Assembly (NCBI RefSeq): GCF_000744815.1
Contig: NZ_JQMQ01000005.1
Location: 6,219,801-6,283,800 of the forward strand
Length of the DNA: 64,000 bases
Direction: 5' to 3'
Origin: Phaeacidiphilus oryzae TH49
Lineage (GTDB): Bacteria; Actinomycetota; Actinomycetes; Streptomycetales; Streptomycetaceae
A program made the translations under genes and the position numbers. Shown in pieces: positions 50,969-59,673 of the stretch. The notes below the pieces were generated by a model, which did not search any database, was not told the origin of the DNA, and saw only the letters and a program-made list of their open reading frames with translations. Positions within the stretch are counted from its first letter, which is position 1, and each line of letters opens with the position of its first letter.

Positions 50969-53350
50969 ATGGAGGTGGCCGCGGTGACGGTGACGGACGC
51001 GAACTCGGCGGAGTCCGGGGCGGAGCTCGGGGCGGCCCGGCTCGGCACGCTGGAGGCGATCGAGCGGCGGGTGCTGTGGCTGGCCACCGCGATCATCGAC
51101 CACACCAACCGGGTCAACCCGGACCCCTCAGGCCTCAAGGTCGGCGGCCACCAGGCGTCCAGCGCCTCGATGACCACCATCGCCACCGCACTCTGGTTCC
51201 ACGCCCTCGGCCCCGAGGACCGGGTCTCGGTCAAGCCGCACGCCTCACCGGTGCTGCACGCCGTCCAGTACCTCCTCGGCGACCTGGACGCCCGCTACCT
51301 CACCACCCTCCGCACCCTCGGCGGACTGCAGTCCTACCCCAGCCGCTCCAAGGACCCGGACACCGTCGACTACTCCACCGGCTCGGTCGGCATCGGCGCT
51401 ACCGCCCCGCTGTGGGGCGCCATCGCCCGCCGCTACGTGGACGGCCGCTTCGGCACCGGCCCGGCGGCGGGCGCCGGCACCGGCCGCCAGTACTCGCTGC
51501 TCGGCGACGCCGAACTGGACGAGGGCGCGATCTGGGAGGCGCTCCAGGACCCGATGGTCGCCGGGCTCGGCGAGGCCGTCTGGATCGTCGACCTCAACCG
51601 CCAGTCCCTGGACCGGGTGGTGCCGGCGATGGCCGGCGAGCGGCTGCACGGCATGTTCCGGGCGGCCGGCTGGCAGGTGCTCACCGTCAAGTACGGCCGG
51701 CTCCTCGAGGAGCTGTTCGCTCGGCCGGACGGCGGGCCGGAACTCCGCGCCCGGATCGAGACCATGGGCAACCCGGAGTACCAGCGGCTGCTCCGCTGCA
51801 CCCCGGCCGAGCTGCGCAGGCGGCTGCCCGGCACCGGCTCCACCGCGGCCCCGATCGGCCGGCTGCTGGACGGCCTGGACGACGCCGTGCTGCCCGCCGC
51901 CCTGCGCAACCTCGGCGGCCACGACCTGGGCGCCCTGCTGGCCGCCTTCGACGCCGTCGACGACACCCGCCCGACGGTGATCCTCGCCTACACCGTCAAG
52001 GGCCGCGGCCTGCCCACCGAGGGCCACCCGCAGAACCACTCCTCGCTGCTGACGGGCGATCAGATCGCCGCCCTCGCCGCCGACCTGGGCGTCGACCCGG
52101 CAGACCCGTGGGCCGCCTTCCCGGCCGGCAGCCCGGAGGCCGGGCTCTGCGCGGCCGCCGCCGAACGCCTCCGCCGCCCGCGGCGCGAGTACACCGCCCC
52201 GCCGCCGGTCCCCACCGACTTCGGCCGCACCCCGACCGGCACCGCCACCACCCAGCAGGCCCTCGGCCGGGCCCTTCTCGACCTCACCCGGCAGGCCCCG
52301 GAGGCGGCCGCCCGGGTGGTCACGGTCAGCCCGGACGTCAGCTCCTCCACCAACCTCGGCGGCTGGCTCAACAAGGTCGGGGTGTGGTCCCCGAACGAGC
52401 GGCCGGACTGGTTCGCGGACGACGCCGAGACCATCCTCCACTGGCGGGAGGAGCCCACCGGCCAGCACATCGAGCTGGGGATCGCGGAGACCAACCTGGT
52501 CGGCCTCCTCGGCGAGCTCGGCGCCACCTGGTCCCGCTGGGGGCAGCCGCTGCTGCCGGTCGGCGTGGTCTACGACCCGTTCGTCAACCGGGCGCTGGAG
52601 CCGTGGTCCTTCGGCGTCTACGCGGGCGGGCAGTCGCTGCTGGTCGGCACGCCGGCCGGGGTGACCCTGGCCCCCGAGGGCGGCGCCCACCAGTCCGTCA
52701 CCACCCCCTCGCTGGGCATCGAGCAGCCCGGCGTCACCGCCTGGGAGCCCGCCTTCGCGCTGGACGCCGAATGGTGCCTGCTGGCGGCCCTGGGCCTGCT
52801 CGGCCGGCCGGACGGCGGCTCGGCGTACGTCCGCCTCTCCACCCGGCCGGTGGCCCAGGGCCTGGCCGGGGTGCCGGCCGACCCGGCGGCGCGGGAGCGC
52901 CGGCGCCGGCAGGTGGTGGCGGGCGCCTACCCGCTGCGCCGGGCCGCCGGGGTCGACCGGCCGGACGTCACCATCGCCGTGATGGGCGCGCCCACCACGG
53001 AGGCGCTGGAGGCCGCCGACCGGCTCACCGCCCTCGGCCACCCGGCCGACGTGGTCTGCGTGACCAGTCCCGACCTCCTCTTCCGCGCCCAACGGGCCCG
53101 CCGCGGCCTCGCCGACGCCCCCGACTGGATCCTCGACCAGGCCTTCCCCGCCGACCGGGCGGCCCCCATGGTCACCCTCCTCGACGGCCACCCCCACACC
53201 CTGGCCTTCCTCCCGACGATCCACCGGGTCCCCGGCGCCAACCTCGGTGTCACCGACTTCGGCCAGTCCGGCCGCCTGGCCGAGGTCTACCGCAAGCACG
53301 GCCTGGACGCCGACACCGTGGTCGGCACCGCGCTCGACCTGGTGGAGTGA
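50969..53350 (+). CDS. AceE-like ThDP enzyme (pyruvate dehydrogenase E1 / transketolase group)
   Basis: A 793-residue enzyme of homodimeric 2-oxo-acid dehydrogenase E1 type. VGGHQASSASMTTIATALWF opens the ThDP domain, GDAELDEGAIWEALQDP and WIVDLNRQSLDRVVP are the cofactor motif, HPQNHSSLL follows, and the second domain has HIELGIAETNLVGLLGELG. It is shorter than typical AceE (about 890 residues) and no E2 or E3 gene is present. A stand-alone decarboxylase/ligase or a partner to a remote E2 are both possible. The Lrp regulator is divergent. Confidence 0.85.
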   Translation: MEVAAVTVTDANSAESGAELGAARLGTLEAIERRVLWLATAIIDHTNRVNPDPSGLKVGGHQASSASMTTIATALWFHALGPEDRVSVKPHASPVLHAVQYLLGDLDARYLTTLRTLGGLQSYPSRSKDPDTVDYSTGSVGIGATAPLWGAIARRYVDGRFGTGPAAGAGTGRQYSLLGDAELDEGAIWEALQDPMVAGLGEAVWIVDLNRQSLDRVVPAMAGERLHGMFRAAGWQVLTVKYGRLLEELFARPDGGPELRARIETMGNPEYQRLLRCTPAELRRRLPGTGSTAAPIGRLLDGLDDAVLPAALRNLGGHDLGALLAAFDAVDDTRPTVILAYTVKGRGLPTEGHPQNHSSLLTGDQIAALAADLGVDPADPWAAFPAGSPEAGLCAAAAERLRRPRREYTAPPPVPTDFGRTPTGTATTQQALGRALLDLTRQAPEAAARVVTVSPDVSSSTNLGGWLNKVGVWSPNERPDWFADDAETILHWREEPTGQHIELGIAETNLVGLLGELGATWSRWGQPLLPVGVVYDPFVNRALEPWSFGVYAGGQSLLVGTPAGVTLAPEGGAHQSVTTPSLGIEQPGVTAWEPAFALDAEWCLLAALGLLGRPDGGSAYVRLSTRPVAQGLAGVPADPAARERRRRQVVAGAYPLRRAAGVDRPDVTIAVMGAPTTEALEAADRLTALGHPADVVCVTSPDLLFRAQRARRGLADAPDWILDQAFPADRAAPMVTLLDGHPHTLAFLPTIHRVPGANLGVTDFGQSGRLAEVYRKHGLDADTVVGTALDLVE

Positions 53351-53490
53351 CCCTCCGGAAGCGCGATCCAGCTGATCCCCCTCACCCCTCCTCAGCTGTG
53401 CGGATGCCGGGTGCGCCCTTCCGCAAGATCGGGAGTTGGGGCAGGATCGGGCGGTAGGCGCGGAACTGTCCGACGGAGGGTGAGACGGGC

Positions 53491-54696
53491 GTGACCAGGA
53501 CTCTGCTCAGCGGCGGCCAGGTGTTCGACGGAACCGGCGCCGAGGTCGCCGACGGCGATGTGGTCGTCGAGGACGGCCGGATCGTCGACATCGGCACCGG
53601 CCTCGACGGCGACGAGCGGGTGGACGTCTCCGGTCTGACCGTGCTGCCCGGCCTGATCGACTGCCACGTCCACGTCACCGTCTCCGGCGTCCTCGGCGAC
53701 AAGGGCCTCCATCTCCCGTACTCCTACGGCTACTTCGAGGCCGTCCGGAACCTCGCGGCCACCCTCGACTGCGGGGTCACCACCGTTCGCGACGCGGGCG
53801 GCGCCGACCTCGGCGTCCGCCGCGCGGTCGAGGACGGCCTGATCGAGGGGCCCCGGCTGCGGATCGCCATCACCATCCTCAGCCAGACCGGCGGCCACGC
53901 CGACGGCTGGCTGCCCTCCGGGGCCTGCGCCCCGCTGGTCCCCGCCCACGAGGGCCGCCCGGACGGCGTGGTCGACGGGCCGGAGGAGATGCGCAAGCGC
54001 GCCCGCGAGATCATCCGGGCGGGAGCCGACGTCCTGAAGGTCTGCACCTCCGGCGGCGTCCTCTCGCCGCGCGACGATCCCCGCCACGCCCACTTCCGCG
54101 CCGACGAGTTGGACGCCCTGGTCGCCGAGGCGACCGCGGCCGGACTGCCGGTGATGGCGCACGCCCAGGCCACCGACGGGATCAAGAACGCCGTCCGGGC
54201 CGGCATCCGCTCCATCGAGCACGGCATCTTCCTCGACGACGAGGCCATCGACATGATGCTGGCCGCCGGCACCTGGCTGGTGCCGACCCTGGTCGCCCCG
54301 GCGGCGGTGCTGGAGGCCGTCGCGGCCGGCGTGGAACTGCCGGAGAGCGTGGTGGTCAAGGCCCGCGAGGTGATCGACGTCCACCGGGAGTCCTTCACGC
54401 GGGCGGTGGCCGCGGGTGTGCGGATCGCGATGGGCACCGACTCCGGGGTCGGCCCGCACGGGCGCAACCTGGAGGAGCTGGCGCTGATGGCGGCCGGCGG
54501 GATGAAGCCGCCGGCGGTGCTGGCCGCCGCCACCTCCTCGGCGGCCGAACTCCTCGGCGTCGCCGACTCGGTGGGCACCCTCACCCCGGGCCGGCGGGCC
54601 GACCTCCTGCTGGTCTCCGGCGACCCGTACGACTTCACCGACCTGCGGTCCCGGGTGCACTCCGTCTACCAGGACGGGCGCCGGGTGCGGGGCTGA
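53491..54696 (+). CDS. Amidohydrolase (imidazolonepropionase/prolidase-like)
   Basis: A 401-residue metal-dependent hydrolase with GTG start. GLIDCHVHVTVSG carries HxH, GADVLKVCTSGG the probable carboxylated Lys, PVMAHAQATDGIKNAV and SIEHGIFLDD further His ligands, and AMGTDSGVGPHGRN the catalytic Asp; GTLTPGRRADLLLV is the usual end. Relatives hydrolyse Xaa-Pro dipeptides, cyclic amides and similar. It lies 140 bases after the AceE-like gene and may be separate. Confidence 0.85.
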   Translation: MTRTLLSGGQVFDGTGAEVADGDVVVEDGRIVDIGTGLDGDERVDVSGLTVLPGLIDCHVHVTVSGVLGDKGLHLPYSYGYFEAVRNLAATLDCGVTTVRDAGGADLGVRRAVEDGLIEGPRLRIAITILSQTGGHADGWLPSGACAPLVPAHEGRPDGVVDGPEEMRKRAREIIRAGADVLKVCTSGGVLSPRDDPRHAHFRADELDALVAEATAAGLPVMAHAQATDGIKNAVRAGIRSIEHGIFLDDEAIDMMLAAGTWLVPTLVAPAAVLEAVAAGVELPESVVVKAREVIDVHRESFTRAVAAGVRIAMGTDSGVGPHGRNLEELALMAAGGMKPPAVLAAATSSAAELLGVADSVGTLTPGRRADLLLVSGDPYDFTDLRSRVHSVYQDGRRVRG

Positions 54697-54736
54697 GTGC
54701 CCGCGGTCGAGCGGCTGCGGTCGAGTGGACAACGGC

Positions 54737-54772
54737 CAGGGCCGCCGGACCTGTTGCGGTCCGGCGGCCCTG
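54737..54772. terminator. Bidirectional terminator between convergent genes
   Basis: A perfect 14-bp stem (CAGGGCCGCCGGAC with GTCCGGCGGCCCTG) and an eight-base loop separate the amidohydrolase end from the convergent ABC permease end. Confidence 0.75.
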
Positions 54773-54785
54773 ACCTCCCGTTCCT

Positions 54786-54833
54786 CAGGCCTTCAGGCCT
54801 TCAGGCCTTCAGGCCTTCAGGCCTTCAGGCCTT
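54786..54833. repeat. Six tandem 8-bp repeats spanning the permease stop codon
   Basis: CAGGCCTT is repeated six times without error. Read on the minus strand each unit is AAGGCCTG and consecutive units create TGA; the permease ends in Gly-Leu-Lys-Ala-stop inside the array. Most of the array is 3' untranslated. Confidence 0.85.
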
Positions 54834-55605
54834 GAGGCTTGTTGAAGGTGCTCCGCGCCCACAGGTAGGACACCGCGCCGATGCCGAGGCACCAGGCGAG
54901 GGCGATCACGCCGTTGTTCCCGATCGCGCCGCCGAGGAGCAGTCCGCGGACGGTCTCCATGATCGGCGTGAACGGCTGGTACTCGGCGAACCAGCGCAGG
55001 CCGGCCGGCATCGAGCCGGTGGGCACGAACCCGCTGCCTAGGAAGGGCAGCAGCACCAGCGGCATCGGCGCGTTGCCGGCCGCCTCGGGGGTCGAGGCCC
55101 GCAGGCCGAGGGCGACCGACAGCCAGGTGACGGCCAGGACGAAGAGGGCGAGCAGTCCGATCGCGGCCAGCCACTCCACGAAGCCGGCGTTCGGCCGGAA
55201 GCCGACGGCCAGGGCAATCCCGATCAGCACGGCCATCCCGAGGAGCTGCTGGACGACGCTGCCGACGACGTGCCCGGTGAGCACCGAGGCCCGGGAGATC
55301 CGCATGGTCCGGAAGCGGGCGATGATGCCCTCGGTCATGTCGGTGGCCACCATCACGGCGGTCCCGGTCGCGGCGATGGCCGCCGACATCATCAGGATGC
55401 CGGGGAGCACGTAGTTCACATAGCCGGCGCGGCCGCCGCCCAGTCCGGCACCGAGGGTGCCGCCCAGCACGTAGACGAAGAGGAGCAGCATGACGACCGG
55501 GGTGATGACCAGCTGCACGGTCATCGACGGATACCGCAGCAGGCGCTTCAGCTGGCGCCGGACCATGGTGTGGGAATCGCGGACGGCGAGGGCGAGGGTG
55601 CTCAT
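54817..55605 (-). CDS. ABC-2 type permease (DrrB-like)
   Basis: A 262-residue membrane protein with six hydrophobic segments: VITPVVMLLLFVYVLGG, LPGILMMSAAIAATG, an amphipathic region IIARFRTMRISRASVL, then VVGSVVQQLLGMAVLIGIAL, LLALFVLAVTWLSVALGL and VIALAWCLGIGAVSYLW. This is the pattern of DrrB/ABC2 exporters. The ATG overlaps the TGA of the ATPase gene (ATGA). Export of a hydrophobic compound is likely. Confidence 0.9.
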   Translation of the reverse strand: MSTLALAVRDSHTMVRRQLKRLLRYPSMTVQLVITPVVMLLLFVYVLGGTLGAGLGGGRAGYVNYVLPGILMMSAAIAATGTAVMVATDMTEGIIARFRTMRISRASVLTGHVVGSVVQQLLGMAVLIGIALAVGFRPNAGFVEWLAAIGLLALFVLAVTWLSVALGLRASTPEAAGNAPMPLVLLPFLGSGFVPTGSMPAGLRWFAEYQPFTPIMETVRGLLLGGAIGNNGVIALAWCLGIGAVSYLWARSTFNKPQGLKA

Positions 55606-56651
55606 CGGACGGTCTCCTTCTGCTGCTGGTTCTGCTGGTCCTGGTGGTCTTGCCGGCCCTCCTGGCCCTGCTCGTGCTGCGGGCCGGTGAGGGTGAGGAA
55701 GACGTCGTCGAGGTCGGGGGTGTGCACGCTCATCCCGGTGACCTCGACCGCGTGCTCGTCCAGCAGGGCGAGCAGTTCGCGGACGGCCCGGACACTGCCG
55801 TCGCTCGGCACCTGGAGGGTGAGCGCCTCCAGGTCGGCACTGGCCGTCCCGAGCAGGCCGCGGGCGACCGCCAGCTGCTCCGGGTCGGTGAAGCCGAACT
55901 CGATGTGGCCTCCGGGGATCAGGCGCTTGAGCTCTTCCGCGGTGCCCTCGGCGATCAGCCGCCCCTGGTCCAGCAGGGCGATGCGGCCGGCGAGTTCGTC
56001 CGCCTCCTCCAGGTACTGGGTGGTGAGGAAGATGGTCACGCCGCCGGCGACCAGCTCCCGCACCAGCTGCCACATCGAGCGGCGGCTGCGCGGGTCGAGC
56101 CCGGTGGTGGGCTCGTCCAGGAAGATCAGCCGCGGGTCGCCGACCAGGGTCATCGCCAGGTCGAGCCGGCGCTGCATGCCGCCGGAGTAGGTGCCGGCCG
56201 GTTTGCGGGCCGCCTCCACCAGGTCGAAGCGGTCCAGGAGTTCGGCCGCCCGGCGCCTGCCGTCCCGGCGGGACAGGTGGTTGAGGTCGGCCATCAGGAG
56301 GAGGTTCTCCTCCCCGGTGAGCAGCTTGTCGACGGCCGAGTACTGGCCGGTGACGCCGATCGCGCCGCGCACGTCGTCGGCTCTGCGGGCCAGGTCGTGA
56401 CCGGCCACTCGGGCTGTGCCGCCGTCGGGTGGGAGGAGGGTGGACAGGATCTGGACGGTGGTGGTCTTGCCTGCCCCGTTCGGGCCGAGCAGTGCGAAGA
56501 CGGTGCCCTCCGGGACGGCCAGGTCGATGCCGTCCAGTACGGCCTTGTCGCCGTAGGACTTCCGCAGCCCGCTCGCCTCGACGGCCAAGTGCGCGGTGCT
56601 CGCCGGGGTGTTGGTGTGTGCCGGGTCGGTGGTGCGCGCCGGGTTCGCCAT
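55602..56651 (-). CDS. ABC transporter ATPase (DrrA-like)
   Basis: A 349-residue ATPase. Walker A is LLGPNGAGKTTTVQIL, the signature is YSGGMQRRLDLA, Walker B is RLIFLDEPTTGLDPRSR, and the switch His position is replaced in LTTQYLEEADELA as in many DrrA proteins. A C-terminal regulatory domain ends in an unusual Gln/Glu-rich tail. It energises the permease that follows and is preceded by a DUF4097-type gene in the same unit. Confidence 0.93.
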   Translation of the reverse strand: MANPARTTDPAHTNTPASTAHLAVEASGLRKSYGDKAVLDGIDLAVPEGTVFALLGPNGAGKTTTVQILSTLLPPDGGTARVAGHDLARRADDVRGAIGVTGQYSAVDKLLTGEENLLLMADLNHLSRRDGRRRAAELLDRFDLVEAARKPAGTYSGGMQRRLDLAMTLVGDPRLIFLDEPTTGLDPRSRRSMWQLVRELVAGGVTIFLTTQYLEEADELAGRIALLDQGRLIAEGTAEELKRLIPGGHIEFGFTDPEQLAVARGLLGTASADLEALTLQVPSDGSVRAVRELLALLDEHAVEVTGMSVHTPDLDDVFLTLTGPQHEQGQEGRQDHQDQQNQQQKETVR

Positions 56652-56712
56652 GGGTGTTTCCTCTCGCGTTCCGCCGTGTGGTCGGCGTGGTCAGGTCCGG
56701 TCCGGTGGAGGG

Positions 56713-57393
56713 TCAGAGGCTGCGGGCGGTGATGTCGCCCTGGACGGTGGTGGCGCGGATGGTCAGGCCGGCGGCGGCGCCCTCGGTGTTCCTGAGCGAG
56801 TTGCCGATCCGGCCCTGGGAGGTGCGGGCGTCCAGCGTGGCGGAGGCCTCCGGGGCGACGGTGACGGTGATGTCGCCCTGCTGGGTGCTCAGCACCAGCT
56901 CGCCGTCGACCGCCTCGCCGATCCGGATGCTGCCCTGCCGGGTGCTGAGCTCGGCGGGGCCGCCGAGCCGGCCGACCTCGATGTCCCCGCTGGCCAGCCG
57001 GATCCGGGCGGAGGCGGCCTCGGCCACCTGGACCGGGCCCTGCGCGCCCTCGACGGCGAGATCGCCGAGCCGACCGGTGCTGCGGAACTCCGCGGCGGCC
57101 GCCTTCGCCTCGACGGCGGAGCCGGCCGGGAGCCGGAGGGCGACCTCGACGGAACCGGTGTGGCTGAGGAGCCGGTTCGCGGCGGCGGGGAGGACCACCC
57201 GCAGCAGGCCGCCGGCCTCGTCGTAGCCGACCTCGGTCTGCTCGGCCGACTTCACGTCCCGGGCCCGGCCGCGGTCGCTGGGCCGGACCTCGACGGTGGC
57301 CGCGGACCGCTCGGCGTCGGCGGTGATCCGGATGCGGCCGGCCGGGACGGACAGGACGGCGGTGATCGGGGCGGTGATCTCGAACGCGTACAT
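56713..57393 (-). CDS. DUF4097-type beta-helix protein
   Basis: A 226-residue protein of repeated short beta strands, with recurrent [V/I]-x-[S/T]-x-[Q/S]-G-x-I (STRQGSIRIGEAVDGE, STQQGDITVTVAPEA, RTSQGRIGNSLRNTEG). This is the pattern of the DUF4097 group, which often precedes ABC exporters or sits with anti-sigma-like regulators. There is no signal peptide or membrane segment. It is the first gene of the exporter unit, 61 bases before the ATPase. Confidence 0.8.
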   Translation of the reverse strand: MYAFEITAPITAVLSVPAGRIRITADAERSAATVEVRPSDRGRARDVKSAEQTEVGYDEAGGLLRVVLPAAANRLLSHTGSVEVALRLPAGSAVEAKAAAAEFRSTGRLGDLAVEGAQGPVQVAEAASARIRLASGDIEVGRLGGPAELSTRQGSIRIGEAVDGELVLSTQQGDITVTVAPEASATLDARTSQGRIGNSLRNTEGAAAGLTIRATTVQGDITARSL

Positions 57394-57451
57394 GCGGGGC
57401 TCCTGGTCTTCGGGTTTCTCGCCTCGGTGTTTCCGACAGAGGAAACGCTAC

Positions 57452-57576
57452 GTTGCGTTCACAAAGCTGGCAACATTGAAGTTGCATCAGAATCCCTTAA
57501 CTCCAGCTCAACGCAAGGAAATTGTTGCAATAGGCTCGAAGTTAATGCAATGTCCGCCTAATGCCTCATTGCAATA
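57452..57576. promoter_or_regulatory. A/T-rich control region with repeated TTGC/GCAA motifs
   Basis: In about 125 bases of clearly lower G+C there are GTTGC and GCAAC facing each other (57452-57474), GTTGC at 57481, GCAA at 57513, GTTGCAA at 57524, TGCAAT at 57546 and ATTGCAATAGGCT at 57568; TTGCAATAGGCT occurs twice. It lies between the DUF4097/ABC unit and the TrxR-like gene and is probably a multi-site operator for one or both. Confidence 0.5.
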
Positions 57577-57668
57577 GGCTGTAGATGAACGCTTCGGCGG
57601 TGAGGCTTCTCTTGCCGAATCGGCATGAAATCTTGCCGGAGAGGCGGTGCCGGCCGCAGCTTTGCGGC

Positions 57669-58763
57669 ATGAGCGTTTTCGAATCGAACCGAGCCGACGA
57701 GCGCACCTGGGATGTCGTGGTGGTAGGAGGCGGCGCGGCCGGCCTCACCGCCGCCCTCACCCTGGCCCGGGTGCGCCGATCGGTACTGGTGATCGACGCG
57801 GGCGAGCCCCGCAACGCCCCGGCGGCGGCAGCCGACGGGCACGGCGTCCACGGCCTCCTCGGCCGCGAGGGGATCTCGCCGCTGGCCCTGCTGCGCATCG
57901 GCCGGGAGGAGGTCGCCTCGTACGGCGGCCGGGTGGTGGAGGGGCGCGTCACCCGGATCGAGCGGTCGGGCGCCGGCGCGGACGCGGACTTCGTGGTCGA
58001 CCTCGCGGCCGACGGCCCGCGCGTCCGCGCCCGGCGGATCCTGCTGGCCACCGGCCTCGTCGACGAACTGCCCCCGGTCCCCGGCCTGGCCGAGCGCTGG
58101 GGCCGTGACGTGGTGCACTGCGTCTACTGCCAGGGCTGGGAGGTCCGCGACCGGGCGATCGGCGTACTGGGCACCTTCCAGCAGGCACTGATGTTCCGCG
58201 GGCTGTCGGCCGAGGTCACCCTCTTCCGGCAGGACGGCCCCGACCTCACCGACGAGCAGTGGGAGCAACTGGCCGGCCTGGGCGTCGCCGTCGTCGACGG
58301 CGAGGTCGCCGGCCTGGCGGTCGACGAGCGGGACCGGCTGGCGGGTGTCCGCCTCGCCTCCGGGGCCGAGATCCCGATCGAGATCCTGGCGGTCGCCCCG
58401 CACTTCGCCGCCCGCACCGACCTCTTCTCCGGTCTCGGCCTCCCCGTCCGCGAACTCCCGAGGGGACTGGGCCGCCAACTCGCCGTCGACGCCTCCGGCG
58501 CCACCGGAGTCACCGGTGTCTGGGCGGCCGGCAACGCGGCCGACGCGATGGCCGGCGTGGCCGCGGCGGCGGCCTCCGGCATGGCCGCCGCCGCGGCGAT
58601 CAACCTGGACCTCCTCAACGCCGAGGCCGAGGCGGCCGCCGCGTCCCGCGCGACGACTTCAGTCCCCTTCAGTGCGGCCCTGGAGGCGGAGACGGCCCGC
58701 CGCGTCCAGAGCTCCTCCGCCCACGGCCTGAGCTCCCTCCTCACCGACCCGCCTACCGGCTGA
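57669..58763 (+). CDS. Thioredoxin-reductase-like flavoprotein
   Basis: A 364-residue NAD(P)H/FAD protein. VVVVGGGAAGLTAALTLAR binds FAD, ILLATGLVDELPPVPGLAERWG follows, and Cys151-VY-Cys154 in VHCVYCQGWEVRD stands where thioredoxin reductase has CATC. The C-terminal FAD motif is VWAAGNAADAMAGV. The second dinucleotide motif is weak (IGVLGTFQQA), so NADPH use is uncertain. The ATG at 57669 fits the family length, and no good ribosome site is seen. Confidence 0.85.
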   Translation: MSVFESNRADERTWDVVVVGGGAAGLTAALTLARVRRSVLVIDAGEPRNAPAAAADGHGVHGLLGREGISPLALLRIGREEVASYGGRVVEGRVTRIERSGAGADADFVVDLAADGPRVRARRILLATGLVDELPPVPGLAERWGRDVVHCVYCQGWEVRDRAIGVLGTFQQALMFRGLSAEVTLFRQDGPDLTDEQWEQLAGLGVAVVDGEVAGLAVDERDRLAGVRLASGAEIPIEILAVAPHFAARTDLFSGLGLPVRELPRGLGRQLAVDASGATGVTGVWAAGNAADAMAGVAAAAASGMAAAAAINLDLLNAEAEAAAASRATTSVPFSAALEAETARRVQSSSAHGLSSLLTDPPTG

Positions 58764-58893
58764 CCGCCGGCGGCCGGCGAACGCGGAGAAGGCCACCCGA
58801 GACAGGAGGCGCCGGCAGTTCGGCGGCCAGGCCGATCCGGAGGGAGCTGAGGGCCCTCGCTTTCGGCTCCCTTGGGCGTCTCGCCCGCCGGCG

Positions 58894-59666
58894 TCAGGAA
58901 AGCCGCGGGCGTTCGGCGAGGAGGAGGGCGGCCGTGTCGCTCGGGGCCTGGTGCGGGGCAGTGAGCAGCGGGAGGACGCGGACCCGGAAGCCTGCCGCCC
59001 GCAGGGCGGTGTGGACGCCGCGGAGGCGGAAGGTGCGGTAGTACATGACGAACGGGGGGCGCCAGAGGGCGTTGCGGAGGCGCATCGCCGCGTCGAAGCC
59101 GGTCAGCTGCCAGTAGGGGAGGCTGCCGAAACGGGGGAAGCGGCCGAGTGGGAAGGCGAAGACGCCGCCCGGCCGGAGGGCGGTCAGCACCTGCCGGAAG
59201 AGCACCGGCTGCTCGCGGGGGAGGAAGTGGCCGAAGGCGCCGAAGGAGACGACCAGGTCGAAGGAGGACGGCCGGAAGGGGAGCGCCCGGGCGTCGGCCC
59301 GGACCAGGCGGGCGGCGGGTTCGGCGGCCCGCGCCCGCTCCAGCATGCCGGCACTGAAGTCCAGCCCCACCGGCGGCTCCTCGCACAGCTCGCGCACGAT
59401 GCGCAGCCCGCGCCCGTCCCGCAGCACAGGTCGAGGCCGCGGGTGAAGTGCGCCCTGTCGCCGAGCGCCGAGCGGAGGGTGCGGGCGGTGGCGTCGAGCA
59501 CCGCCTCCGGCGTACGGAAGGGGGTGGCGTCGAACTTCGGGGCCAGCAGGTCGTATCCGTGCTCGGTGGAGGAGAGCGCCTGCCGGGCGAGCTCGGCGAG
59601 GTTGGGCCCCTCCGAGCCGGAGCGGAAGCGGGTGCGGTCGGCGGGCGGGGCGGGGGAGTCAGACAT
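58894..59666 (-). CDS. SAM-dependent methyltransferase with apparent frameshift
   Basis: Two overlapping frames make one class I methyltransferase. ATG 59666 (seven bases after the sigma-factor stop) encodes MSDSPAPPADRTRF, YDLLAPKFDATPFRTPEAVL and the SAM motif LDLCCGTG. The other frame continues RGLRIVRELCEEPPVGLDFS, DARALPFRPSSFDLVVSFGA and the rest to the stop. The break is in the G/C tract near 59404-59418, where adding one C would join them to about 257 residues. It probably belongs to the YCII/ECF42 unit. The substrate is unknown. Confidence 0.7.
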
Positions 59667-59673
59667 GGCGCGG

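Noticed and set aside
54817-57393. DrrAB-like exporter as part of an antibiotic gene cluster
   Set aside because: No polyketide, peptide, terpene or sugar-antibiotic genes lie on either side; a stand-alone exporter is the simpler reading.
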